Shown in pieces: positions 37,101 through 46,800 of a stretch of DNA of 64,000 nucleotides (positions are counted from its first letter, which is position 1; each line of letters starts with the position of its first letter). The notes below the pieces were generated by a model. That model had not been told where the DNA came from and did no database searches. It saw nothing but the letters and a program-made list of their open reading frames with translations. The position numbers were made by a program, and so were the translations under genes. The stretch covers positions 1-64,000 of the forward strand of contig JANQFG010000003.1 in the NCBI GenBank assembly GCA_028277985.1. Reading direction: 5' to 3'. The DNA comes from a bacterium (lineage in GTDB: Bacteria; Desulfobacterota; DSWW01).

Positions 37101-40100
37101 CCTCTTGTTCTCCGGCGTGAGGATCGCCTCGGGGATACGGGTCCCCCCGACCGACGTAGACCTGATGAGCGATTTCTTGGGCGCCACGGCTCCCTCCGGC
37201 ACCGAATACAGCAGGCTCAGGTCCATGGGTACCCGGTGACTGTGAAGCCTGGCCAATGCGCGGAGGATCGATGTTTTCTCGTGTGCCCCTTTACGATTCG
37301 TTCCCACGGCCAGATGGGGTTCTTCGTTCAGAATCTCGCCGATCCAGTTCGTGCAGTTCTCCCGGGCGCCCAACTCGATGAAGATCCGAGCCCCGTCCTC
37401 GTACGCCTGCCGAACCAGCCTAGGGAAGTCGATCTCGTGTCCGTAGATGGTGGCAATGTTATTTGCGATGGCCTCCGTGTCAAGGGGAATCGGAGCGAAC
37501 CGATCCGCCGAGTAGAAATCGATTCCGGAAACGGGCCGTGCCTGCAGGGTGTGCAATCGGACCAGATCGTCATATTCCGATTGTGCGATCTCGCAGTGGA
37601 TCGCGTCTCCTATGGCAACATCGAAATGCTCGCAGCCGATCCTGTCGATGACCCGCCTGCACGCCTCGTCCTCCCCGGCAATGACGACTTCGTTCGGCGT
37701 GTTGATGAAGATGAGATGGGCCCTCTCCTCGTCCTTCAGTGCTTCTCGGGTCTCATTCGCCGAGGCCCGCAGCGCGTACGAGAACCAGATCCTCTCCTCT
37801 TCGTTCTTTGCCGCGGGCAACCCCCAGGCTTGCCTTACTGCTTCCATCGGTCCGGCGAGACGGGTCCTGAAGGCCGGCGAGTTCTGGAGGCTCTCGCTCA
37901 TGGGATCCGAGTTCGACCAGACACCGAGAGCGAACATCATCGAAACCTCGCCCATGCTGTACCCAATGGCCATCTGCGGGTCGACCCGGAAGCAGTCTCT
38001 CATGAGTTTCGTGTACGAGACGGAGATCATGACGCCGCTTTCGAACATCGCGATCGGGCTGTCGAGAAGCAACTTCTCCTGAGCCATCAGATCCTTTGCC
38101 GAAAGCCTCTCCAGACTTCTCGGGTAGACCTGCCTCCCGGCGATCGAGTCCCCAAGACCGGACGAATACTCGCTCAACCCGTCCAGAACCTTCGGGAAGA
38201 GTGAAAACAGGTGTCTGCCGACCCCGACGTAGGAAGTGAATCCTCCCGGGTAGACGAAGGCGATCTTGCCGGCATCACCCAGAGGCGTGGGTGTGAAATA
38301 GCTCCCTCGCGTGGAAGCCCACTCCCGTCCCACGGCAATGGCCTCCTCGACCGCGTTGCCGGCGCTGTCGATTTCATTCTGGATCTCGTCCCGGTCCTTC
38401 CCCACGATGGATAGAGCGAACCCGTCAGCACCCTTCTCGAGGGAGCGTGCGTGGCAAAGGGCGGCGGCCTCGGGGAGTGTCTTTCCCTCACCCACATCGG
38501 CCCTGAGTGTTTCCAGGGCCTCCTTCAGTGCGGCAGGATTCTCACCCGCAAGGGGAAACAGAAAAGGAGGGGACTTCTCGCCCAGATCGCTCTGACCCCT
38601 CGGCATGTCAGGGATATCGGAGAGAATCACGTGTGAGCACGTACCGTCCTGCCCCAGACCACTGACCGCCCCGACCCTTCTCTTTTCTCGTCTTCTGAGG
38701 AACCAGGTTTGGGACTCGAGGGGAACGTAGAATGGACTACCCTCCCAATCCTCGGGTCTCTTCGGCCCCGACCAGTTGGATGTCCCCGGAAGGAAACGGT
38801 GGGCCAGACACAGGGCGGTCCGAATGATGGCGGCCATGCCGGATGCCGCAAAGGTATGCCCGATGTTCGCCTTTGCGCTGCCCAGGGCACAACATAGCCC
38901 GCTGTCAGCCGACCCGTACGCCTCGATCAGGCCTGCCACCTCGGCCTCGTCTTCCTGCCCGAGACCGCTGCCCGAGACCTCCAGATAGCCGATTTGCCCG
39001 GGGGACACGCTTGCTTCGCTGAAGGCCTTTCGGCACGCCTCGGCAATCGAGCCGGCAGATCTTCCCTCAACGGTCCCGACGGCCTCGATGCAAGCGTAGA
39101 TCGATTCATTCTCCTGATTCACATCCTCCAGCCGCTTGAGTACGATGGCACCGGCCCCCTCCCCTACGAGCCATCCCTTTGACTCGCGATCCAGGCTCAG
39201 GGTGCGCTTCCCCGCGTTGAGTGGATTCTCCCGGTTCCTCCAGGCCACATTCTCGACGCCACCCGAAAGATCCACCGCCCCGACGACAACCGCGTCCACT
39301 TCCCGGCTCTCGAGCATCATGCGGGCTACTTCAAGGGCCTTGAAGACCGAGCTCTCTTCGGACGAGATCGTGAAGGCAGGACCTGAGAAGTCCCACAGCG
39401 AAGCGATCCGGGCCGCCATGATGTTTCCGATGAAGCTCGTGTACTGATTCACCCGGGCCGTGTTGTGAACGCTGTCCTTTGCGATTTCGGTCAGCTCGCT
39501 CTTCTGGTCACCCGTGATTCGGAGATCCTCTCCCGATAGGCTCTCCTCAAGCTGGGTGCACAGGTTGACACGTCCTCGCATCTGATGCGTTGCCAGCTCG
39601 GTTTCCATGGCCACGAGAACCGCGACGTTTTCGCCTGGGCTTACGTCGGCCTCCTGCAGGGCCTTGTCCGCGACCTTCAGAGTAATGAGCTGCTGTGGAA
39701 TGAGACGATCCTCTTCGTTCGGAGGAATCTTGAACCGCATGAAGTCCAGGTCAAAGGACTCGATGTACGCCCCTTCGGGCGGACTCCCATCCGCGAACCC
39801 GAGCTGTTTCAAGAGATCCGACCGCCCCTCCAAACCCTTCCAGCGTTCCATCGGGAGGGGGATGAAGTGTTCGGATCCCTCGAAGATCGTGCTGTGAAAG
39901 GAGGACAGATCCGTGCAACCGCCGAAATGAGCTTCCATCCCGACAATCGCCAAGGGTACGGATTCTGTGGACGGCTCCTGGCTCCCGGGTTCGGATGAGG
40001 GCGGATCCTGGGAGGTCTCCGGCGCCGGCTCTTCGAATATCAGATGGGCATTCGTCCCCCCGAATCCGAAAGCGCTCACCCCGGCCCTCTTTCCGGTCGA

Positions 40101-41378
40101 AGCGTCCGGCCAGTTCACCGGTTCCGAAAGGACCCGGTCGGCACTGATGACCTGATTGGCCGAAGACTGAATATCCTCCAAATGAATCGTGGCCGGGATC
40201 CTTCCCTCGGCAATACTCAGGATGACCTTGGTCATGCTCGCCATACCCGCAGCGGTCAACAGGTGTCCGATATTCGATTTCACCGAACCCACGAGCGGTG
40301 TAGCATCGTGCCGACCGAAGAAGGTGTCCATGGAGTTGAGCTCGACCTTGTCTCCCACGGGCGTGCCGGTTGCGTGGCATTCGACGTATTGGACGGTCCC
40401 TGGGTCCACTCCAGCACTCGCGTAGGCTCGTTCGAAGGCGAGCACCTGTCCTTTCGTGTTCGGACTCAGAACAGACTGTCCCCTGCCATCGTTGGACAAG
40501 CCGATCCCGAGAATCACGGCCCGTATCCGATCCCCATCCCGGACCGCATCGCTGTATCGCTTCAACACGAACATGCCCGCGCCTTCTCCCGACAAGAGCC
40601 CACCGGAATGATCATCCAGAGGAGCACTCTTCTCCCCTTCTTTCGGGTAGGCCTGAAAGATGGAGAAGCCTACGTGGATGAACATGGGATCCGCAGCGCT
40701 CACCGCCCCGGCCAGCATCATGTCCGCCTTTCGACTCGACAGATAGTCGCAGGCGAGTTTGACCGAATAGAGAGAGGAGGCACAGGCGGCATCGACAGAG
40801 AAGTGGACTCCCAAGAGGGACAGTGCTTCGGCAACGACCGCAGCGGGATATCCGGCTATGCGCCCATGGTCATAGGACACATCCCCCTCCGGTGCAAAGG
40901 GGACGAGACGAAAGTCCCTGTCCTCCAGGAGATCCCGAAGGCAGGCCTCGACCATCCGGTGATACATGGGCAAGAAGAGCCGATTCGAGGCCTTCGTAGG
41001 AAAAGAGAGGTTCCCGAGAATCACGCCGCACCGGGCGAGCGCGTCGGCATTCCTCCAGTATCCGCTATCCTTGAGTGCCTCCCGTGCCACATGGAGCGAC
41101 CATCGAACCGTATCGTCCGCATCCCTTACGCGTTCCTCCGGAATATCGAATCCGGCCGGATCCATCTCGAAATCACGGATGTATCCGCCCTGCATGCAAT
41201 AGAACCGGTCCGGCCTGCCCACTCGTGGGTCATAGTACTTCCGCACGGGCACGCCCATCTTCTCGTCCGTGGCCGGGGTCCTCGTGTCCCTTCCGTCCAG
41301 GAGATTCCGCCAAAACGTCTCGGGCGTTCCGGCTCCCGGGAACAAACAGGAGAGACCTACAACCGCTATTTTTTCCAT
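34131..41378 (-). CDS. pfaC: PfaC-like multidomain synthase: KS-CLF-AT-DH-DH
   Basis: This 2415-residue enzyme carries, in order: an active ketosynthase (DAACASS about residue 197, HATGT, NIGH); a chain-length-factor-like KS whose cysteine is glutamate (SSEESSV about 673) and whose HGTGT is lost; an acyltransferase domain (GYSMGE about 1140); a Pro/Ala linker (about 1420-1600); and two double-hotdog dehydratases. The dehydratase half-domains with catalytic histidines read DHWYFPCHFKDDHVLAGS (about 1896) and DWFYPCHFYQDPVMPGS (about 2304). Order and motifs match PfaC of PUFA synthases. An extra AT after the CLF is as recalled for myxobacterial Pfa3, but the acylglycerol acyltransferase end of that type is absent. 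Confidence 0.95.
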   Translation of the reverse strand: MEKIAVVGLSCLFPGAGTPETFWRNLLDGRDTRTPATDEKMGVPVRKYYDPRVGRPDRFYCMQGGYIRDFEMDPAGFDIPEERVRDADDTVRWSLHVAREALKDSGYWRNADALARCGVILGNLSFPTKASNRLFLPMYHRMVEACLRDLLEDRDFRLVPFAPEGDVSYDHGRIAGYPAAVVAEALSLLGVHFSVDAACASSLYSVKLACDYLSSRKADMMLAGAVSAADPMFIHVGFSIFQAYPKEGEKSAPLDDHSGGLLSGEGAGMFVLKRYSDAVRDGDRIRAVILGIGLSNDGRGQSVLSPNTKGQVLAFERAYASAGVDPGTVQYVECHATGTPVGDKVELNSMDTFFGRHDATPLVGSVKSNIGHLLTAAGMASMTKVILSIAEGRIPATIHLEDIQSSANQVISADRVLSEPVNWPDASTGKRAGVSAFGFGGTNAHLIFEEPAPETSQDPPSSEPGSQEPSTESVPLAIVGMEAHFGGCTDLSSFHSTIFEGSEHFIPLPMERWKGLEGRSDLLKQLGFADGSPPEGAYIESFDLDFMRFKIPPNEEDRLIPQQLITLKVADKALQEADVSPGENVAVLVAMETELATHQMRGRVNLCTQLEESLSGEDLRITGDQKSELTEIAKDSVHNTARVNQYTSFIGNIMAARIASLWDFSGPAFTISSEESSVFKALEVARMMLESREVDAVVVGAVDLSGGVENVAWRNRENPLNAGKRTLSLDRESKGWLVGEGAGAIVLKRLEDVNQENESIYACIEAVGTVEGRSAGSIAEACRKAFSEASVSPGQIGYLEVSGSGLGQEDEAEVAGLIEAYGSADSGLCCALGSAKANIGHTFAASGMAAIIRTALCLAHRFLPGTSNWSGPKRPEDWEGSPFYVPLESQTWFLRRREKRRVGAVSGLGQDGTCSHVILSDIPDMPRGQSDLGEKSPPFLFPLAGENPAALKEALETLRADVGEGKTLPEAAALCHARSLEKGADGFALSIVGKDRDEIQNEIDSAGNAVEEAIAVGREWASTRGSYFTPTPLGDAGKIAFVYPGGFTSYVGVGRHLFSLFPKVLDGLSEYSSGLGDSIAGRQVYPRSLERLSAKDLMAQEKLLLDSPIAMFESGVMISVSYTKLMRDCFRVDPQMAIGYSMGEVSMMFALGVWSNSDPMSESLQNSPAFRTRLAGPMEAVRQAWGLPAAKNEEERIWFSYALRASANETREALKDEERAHLIFINTPNEVVIAGEDEACRRVIDRIGCEHFDVAIGDAIHCEIAQSEYDDLVRLHTLQARPVSGIDFYSADRFAPIPLDTEAIANNIATIYGHEIDFPRLVRQAYEDGARIFIELGARENCTNWIGEILNEEPHLAVGTNRKGAHEKTSILRALARLHSHRVPMDLSLLYSVPEGAVAPKKSLIRSTSVGGTRIPEAILTPENKRRFRTEEEALPVTSAGAEKTVPIPPPPRPVAEAPVPAEQAPRVITAAHSTEETERKPVPQPLADSMPPGASPFERNLSLVSSSHSAFLETRREGLRQIGEMIRLQMNLATPGEGSGNGQTVAFPPGPVTPPPFSGEEVLPAPVLPEATPVASEPLEVEETLTLEELLRRYPPRDKGPQNRTKPAGEIFDYWDLREFAEGDIGRVFGAEYEVIDKYGRRVRLPLEPYLLVSRVTKLDAQTGVFKPCSMTTEYDIPYDAWYSIDGQIPWAVAVESGQCDLWLISYLGIDFECKGDRVYRLLDCTLTFLEDVPREGDTLRYDISINSFARTGGTLLFFFSYDCYVEDKLVVEMRGGCAGFFTDEELEAGKGIIHTEQEIEEKSRIEKRHFDPLLECERTRFERADLVALARDGKAECFGPAYDPGGMNPALHFTAEPMLMLDRVVSVDQKGGAWGLGLVVAEKDLAPDHWYFPCHFKDDHVLAGSLMADGCGQLMRFYMMFLGLQTQTRNAHFQPMFNLPQKVRCRGQVIPGHSLLTYRMEVKEIGTDPQPYAIADVDILLGEKIVVDFKDLGVVMVEQDGAAAEPRTVVVEERPKPPLVEDRDKNALFRKFHLEEFATGSIAKCFGPDFSMYEDRQPPRTPNGDLQLIDRVLETHGTRGEFKQPASVVAEYDVPEDAWFFRQNAHPCVMPYSILMEISLQPNGFVSAWMGTTLIAPDVDFCFRNLDGEGTILRPIDLRGKTITNRSELLSTVTTGNTMIQQFRWDLSHDGEPFYEGTAVFGYFLPSALVNQIGLDGGIANEPLKTREYLAGVTVDHIDLRSAAARERFYATKAARPFERLAGPQLDFLDEVHIVEQGGKYGQGYICGYKKIDPSDWFYPCHFYQDPVMPGSLGVESILQAMQIFSLHQDLGATFRSPRFCQRLNHRILWKYRGQLIPTDDQMVIDVHIKSIERGPERVTVFGDANLWKNDIRIYEITDAAICLEESGSYGSF

Positions 41379-41423
41379 TCCATTCCCTATGGCACATTCC
41401 CGCTGCCGGGATGCACGGTTCGA

Positions 41424-43886
41424 TCAGTATAGAGGAGACAGATCTACAGGAACCCGGTGACTCACCAACTGAGCCAGAACGCGAACAAGGGAAGCCTGGT
41501 CCTTGGTGCCTTTCACGTTGATCGCCATCGCAAGGTGGTCTTTGCCCTCAAGGATGGTGTCGATCAGGTTGCAGCAGAACTTCCTGGACCCGAGCTCGAT
41601 AAAGAGCCTGGCCCCATCTTCATACGCCTGGTTCACGAGTCGAGGAAAATCCACCGTCTCGGAATATGCCTTGGCAATGCTGTGGGCGACCGATTTCGAC
41701 CGGAGTGGAATCGGCTTGTAGCAGGAAGATGAATAGAACTTGATGCCCGGATTTTCACACAGCGGCAGGGTGTAGAGGTCCACGATACGCTCGTACTCGA
41801 CCCGCGTGGGATCGCAGTGAATGGCAAGATCCAGACCCAGAGGGTAGTGCTTGCACCCGATCTTCCGAATCACCCGCTTGCAGCTTTCCGGCTCCCCCGC
41901 GATGACCACCTCTCCCGGAGTGTTGATGATCGTCAGATACACGCGCTCTTCGCCTTCGATCGCTTCTCGAGCCTGGGAGGGGGTTGCCTGAAGGGTGAAG
42001 GAATCCCACAGAGCCCCGGGGTGACCCTCCCCGTTTTCGGACTGATTCCAAAACTGCTTCACAGCCGTCAGCGGACCGCTCAGGCGCTCCTGGAAAGTGG
42101 GCGATTGTTGAAAGCGTTCCGCCAACCGTCCGGGATCCTGCCAGACCCCGAGTGAGGCGAGCATCCCCGGCTCCCCCAGGCTGTAGCCGAGAGCATACTG
42201 GGGAGACACCTTGAACACATCCCGCAGGATCATGGTGAAAAGAATGAAGAACCCGGTGCCGCACTCGCCGATGGTCAAGATGTCTTTTCGTAAACGGACC
42301 TCACGTTTCCAGATTTCGTCCTCTGTCAGACGCCGCCGGGTCCTAGGGTAAAGCTCCTGCTCCTGAAGCACCTCGCCCATTTGAAGCGTCATCCGGGAGA
42401 AACGGTCGTAGAGATCCGGAAAGAGGTGGAAGAGGCCCTGCCCCAATCCCAGGTAGGCGCTGCCCACTCCGGGATAGACAAAGGCCACCATCCCCTCTTC
42501 ACCGAGCGGATGGGAGGTGAAGAAGCTTCCCTTCGGCGTCTTGAGCTCTTGCTTCTTTTCGAAAACATCCGGGATCCCCCCGGCCATGAATTCGATCTCT
42601 CGCAAGAGCTCTTCCCGGTTGTGTCCGACGACCATCAGAGCGTAGGCGGCACGAGATCGTTTCTGAAACCGTGCGAGATTTTCTTCCGCTGTCTGCAGCA
42701 GACCGGAGCCGCGTTCGACCGCGCTCTTCAGGGCATGGAGTTCTCCGGTCAAATCCGCCTGGTCCTCTCCTGCCAGGGGGAAACAGTATGGCGAGACGAC
42801 CGCTAGATAACGATTGGGCCGTACCCTTTGCCGAACCTCCTCGGACATCACCAGGTGCGCAACTCCCGTGCCCTCCACCTCGCTGATCGCAGCGAATCGT
42901 CTCTCAGAGGGGCTGTTCAGAAACCACGGCCGGGAGTCGTTCGGCACGTAGAAGGGGCTTCCCTCCCACGGGGTATCGTCCGCGGGGCCCGTCCATCCGG
43001 AGAGGGCCGGTATGTACCTATGATACAGACAGAGGGCCGCCTTTATGATGCGGGCAAGAAGGGAGACGGACGAGCAATCGCCCGCATTCGCCTTCACGTC
43101 ACCGAGAGCGCAGGTCAACCCTTCACCGGTCGACCGGTAGACATCAGCGAGCCCTTCTATTTCCTCCTGTCCTTTCTCTTCTGTCGACAGCCCCGAAATT
43201 TCGAGATAGCCGATTCTTTCCGGTCCTACCCCTGCAAGCTGCAAAGCATTCCTGCAGAGGCGGGCGACTCCTTCGCTGCGAAGTCCCTGTCCGTCCGACT
43301 GCGGGACCGCCTCGGAAGCGATCGCCTCGATGATGGAATAAATCCGGTTCCCATCCTCTTCCGCCTGGTCGAGCCGTCTGAGAAGGATGGCCGCGGCGAC
43401 CTCTTGTCCCGGGCTGCCCTGGTCGCTCGCCTCTGTATCCGGGCGATGCGCGGCCGCCAGCAGAGCACCCGGCACCTTCCGATCAGAAAGAAGTTCCTGC
43501 ACGGTTTGCAGGGCGAGAGAAATCGATTCCTGCCGGATCAACCTGCCCTCCGGGAAATCAACATCCGGCAGGTCCTTTTCATAGACCGCAATGAGAGGAA
43601 TCTCACTCGACTCGTTGCTTGCAGGACGGAATCCGGCGCTTCGCAGGGCCCCATCGACTACTTCATGCAAAGGAGAGGCGGCGCAGGAATGCTCGGTAGA
43701 ATCCGGGGCTCGGACATAGCATTCCTTCGCCTCGGATTTGGTGCCGGCCCGAGTCTTCTTCCCGGTTTGCTGCAACCTTTGCAGGGACGGCCCGAGTCCG
43801 TCGAAGATGGCGCGGTCGAGCGCATCCAGGCCATGGTCCAGCCCGAAGATCGCTTCCATCCCCACGATTGCGATCCGGTTGTTCAT
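41424..43886 (-). CDS. pfaB: PfaB-like protein: degenerate ketosynthase plus acyltransferase
   Basis: The 820-residue protein starts MNNRIAIVGMEAIFGLD. The KS-like half lacks the active cysteine and has lost HGTGT (EISGLSTEEKGQ) and NIGH (DVKANAGDCS), so it is not a condensing enzyme. The second half is an acyltransferase with GYSLGEPGML (serine about residue 566). PfaB proteins influence the final product of PUFA synthases. ATG at 43886 lies two bases after the pfaA stop (TAGCGATG), so translation is likely coupled. Motifs such as EGSPFYVP, PWFL and EDGARLFIELG are shared with the CLF-AT part of PfaC, suggesting a common duplication. Confidence 0.9.
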   Translation of the reverse strand: MNNRIAIVGMEAIFGLDHGLDALDRAIFDGLGPSLQRLQQTGKKTRAGTKSEAKECYVRAPDSTEHSCAASPLHEVVDGALRSAGFRPASNESSEIPLIAVYEKDLPDVDFPEGRLIRQESISLALQTVQELLSDRKVPGALLAAAHRPDTEASDQGSPGQEVAAAILLRRLDQAEEDGNRIYSIIEAIASEAVPQSDGQGLRSEGVARLCRNALQLAGVGPERIGYLEISGLSTEEKGQEEIEGLADVYRSTGEGLTCALGDVKANAGDCSSVSLLARIIKAALCLYHRYIPALSGWTGPADDTPWEGSPFYVPNDSRPWFLNSPSERRFAAISEVEGTGVAHLVMSEEVRQRVRPNRYLAVVSPYCFPLAGEDQADLTGELHALKSAVERGSGLLQTAEENLARFQKRSRAAYALMVVGHNREELLREIEFMAGGIPDVFEKKQELKTPKGSFFTSHPLGEEGMVAFVYPGVGSAYLGLGQGLFHLFPDLYDRFSRMTLQMGEVLQEQELYPRTRRRLTEDEIWKREVRLRKDILTIGECGTGFFILFTMILRDVFKVSPQYALGYSLGEPGMLASLGVWQDPGRLAERFQQSPTFQERLSGPLTAVKQFWNQSENGEGHPGALWDSFTLQATPSQAREAIEGEERVYLTIINTPGEVVIAGEPESCKRVIRKIGCKHYPLGLDLAIHCDPTRVEYERIVDLYTLPLCENPGIKFYSSSCYKPIPLRSKSVAHSIAKAYSETVDFPRLVNQAYEDGARLFIELGSRKFCCNLIDTILEGKDHLAMAINVKGTKDQASLVRVLAQLVSHRVPVDLSPLY

Positions 43887-43888
43887 CG

Positions 43889-46800
43889 CTATGTCGCTCT
43901 GCGGAACTGGTCGTTCAGCTTCTTGCTGATCGTCACTTCGGCGCCCAGCATTCGGCAGTAAACATTGCCGGCCTGATCGTGTGCAGTGACGTCGGCGATG
44001 AGACTCGCCCGGCCGTTGTTCCTGACCTCCAGCGAGACATAGAACTCTCGATCCCCTGGAATCGAACGGCCGTGCTCCAGCGTCGCGACCTTGGAAGGCA
44101 GGCTGCCTGCGTCCCGGTATCGGCGGACCCAGACCAGCATCGCCTGAAACAAGGCGTCGGCAGCGTAAGGGTTGAACCCACGGACAGGGAACTGCCCCTG
44201 ATCCTCCGGGCCCATCGTGGGCAGGCGGCATTCCATCTTCAGGCCCTCTTCGGAAATCCGCACCACTCTCTCCACGACCTGGAACCTCGGCCCGTGGAAC
44301 AGCGTCCCGTTGCCGTAGAACGAGGCACCTTCTATGATTTCTGCCCCCCCTCCCTCGAATCCCGAATAAACCGACCCTTCGGGCATCCGGGAGGTGAGCA
44401 GTACTCGGCCACTGTAGTGTTGATGTGCCTTGCCCCTTGGAGACCGGCTCGACACCTTCACCACGAACTCGATCTCACCGGATTTCCCTTTGCCGGCTTC
44501 CTCGATTTCCATGGCGTATTCTTCTGCCGCGTCCCGGTCGAAGGCGATTCCCTTCAAGGTCCGGTAGTCATCACAACGCGCGAGCCGGTAGCCGGGATAC
44601 AACTGCTCGCACCCGTCCGCCATCCACCCGATGACGCACGCCGCCGGCAGAACCGGATGACCACCGATCACGTGATCCTGCAGAAAAGGATTGTCGTCGA
44701 GATGGATCGTCCGGGAAATACGGTGGGACTTCAGTTCGCGAGCGACTTCCTCCCCCTCAACCTGCATGGAGCTTCCGACCAGCACCTGGGGGTTGTCTTC
44801 TCCGTCACGGCTGAATCCCTGGACAAACACCCTGGTCCCTCCGTCGATCGGGATCACCTGGATGTTTCGTTCCTCGAAGAGCTTCTTCAGAGAGTCGGAA
44901 ACCATTCCACCGTCCCAGGGTCCCCAGTTGAAGGACCGCACGTGGCAATCCGGGTGTCTCTTCCTGAACTGGTAGGCCACCTTGTTCAGTATCTCGTTCG
45001 CCATGGAATAGTCGGACTGCCCCGGATTCCCGAAAAACCCGGCAGCCGAAGAGAAGAGGATCAGATATCTGAGCCTGCGGTTGTCCACCGAGTCGAGCAG
45101 CGCCTCCAACCCCTCTATCTTGGTGGCGTACACGGACTGAAAATCGCCGGCCGTCTTCTTCTCGATCAACCGGTCCGCCAACACGCCTGCTCCATGAATC
45201 AACCCGGTGAGCTCACCCAGGCGATCCACGGCAGGGCCGATCTGTTCGAGGGCTTCCTTATCGGTCACATCAGCCTGCACGTACTCCGCTTCCCCACCCG
45301 CTTTCCGAATGGATTCCAGCGTGGCGGATATCTCCCGGTTGGCCAGGACCGGCTTGACCGCTTCCTCCACCTTTTTCGGCGTCGGTTTCTCTCCGCTCGC
45401 CTTTACCGCCTCCATTGCGTGCTTCTTCAGATCGGCCGGATCGAAACAGCCTCTGGCCCAATCCGGCTCGTCGCCGGAGAACGGGGACCTGCCGACGAGG
45501 ACGAACTTGCACTTGTACTCGGCAGCCAGGCTCACCACACAGGAGGCGGTTACGCCTTTGGCCCCTCCGCTGACCACAAAGACCGAGGACTCGGTCACGC
45601 CGGGATCCGGTTCCACCACCTCGGGCGGTACGCTCGGCTCGGGGACCAGCGTCACCCTGCCCCGCGCTCCGCGACCTACCTCGACGATACGAAGATCCGG
45701 GTCCGCGAGCTCCTGAAGGATGGCCGAAATCGAACCCGCGTCGTCCAGCTCAGGGCTAAGATCGAGGGCTCGGCAGAAGACCGGGCCCCACTCGAGATTC
45801 AGCGTCTTGACCAGACCGAAGAATCCGCCATCCACCGCGCTGAAATCGCCTCCACCCACCCCCAATTCGCCATCCAGCCCGGTTACGGTCAAAACGAAAG
45901 GCCGGCCATCGGGAGGCTCCCGGGTGAGAGCCGGCTGCAGGTGCTTGGCCATGAGAAAGACATGAAGGAGGAGATCCCTGCCCTTCGTGCTGAAGACGAT
46001 TCGGTCCTCCCCGTCCTGTCCGGGTTCCGGATTCAGATGGATGAGGCCTCCGATCGGCCCGTCCCTGTCTTCGATTTCCTGGAGTTTCTCTTTCAGGTGC
46101 TTTTCGCTTAGATCCTTCAACTCGACGCGGGGGACTCCCCACGCCGAGGCAGGCCCCTCTGGAATCGTCGAAGAAGGGAAGCTCAAGACCACAACCTTCC
46201 AATCCTTCTCGACTAGAGCTTCTGCCAGTCCCACTGTGCGGGAGGTTCCATCATCAGTGACAACGCAGACGTGACCGGCCGGCAGAACGCACTCAAGTGC
46301 GTCCGGCACAGGCAGGGCTTCCAGCCTGGCGTAACCCTGAGGCACGCCTGTGGCAACCGTCGACCCCTCGGGAGTCTTTTCTGCTGAAGGCGAAGCCTCC
46401 TGAACGGTCGCTTCCGACACGCCCCCCCCTCCGGACAGGGTGGACTCCATGTGTGCCACGATCTGCCCAAGCGTCTTCAGCTCGGCCAGCTCCTCCGGGT
46501 TCATCTCCGGCAGGTTCGGGTACAGATCCATCATGGTCCCCAGGATCTCCACCCGCTTGATCGAGTCGATCCCGAGGTCCGCTTCCATCTCCATGTCCAG
46601 CTCGAGCATCTCCACCGGGTAGCCGGTCTTCTCACTCACCACCTGAAGCATGCTCTCGGTCAAGGCAGCGATCCCGGGCCCGGCCGCAACCGGAGCCGCC
46701 ACCTCGGGCGATGCAGGAACAGAGGCTGCTGCCTGTGATTCCACACCTCCGGACAGAGTGGACTCCATATGCCCCACGATCTGTCCAAGGGTCTTCAGCT

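Noticed and set aside
43868-46111. 747-codon open frame on the plus strand opposite pfaA
   Set aside because: Antisense shadow of the KR-DH coding region; no homologous motifs and no ribosome-binding site.
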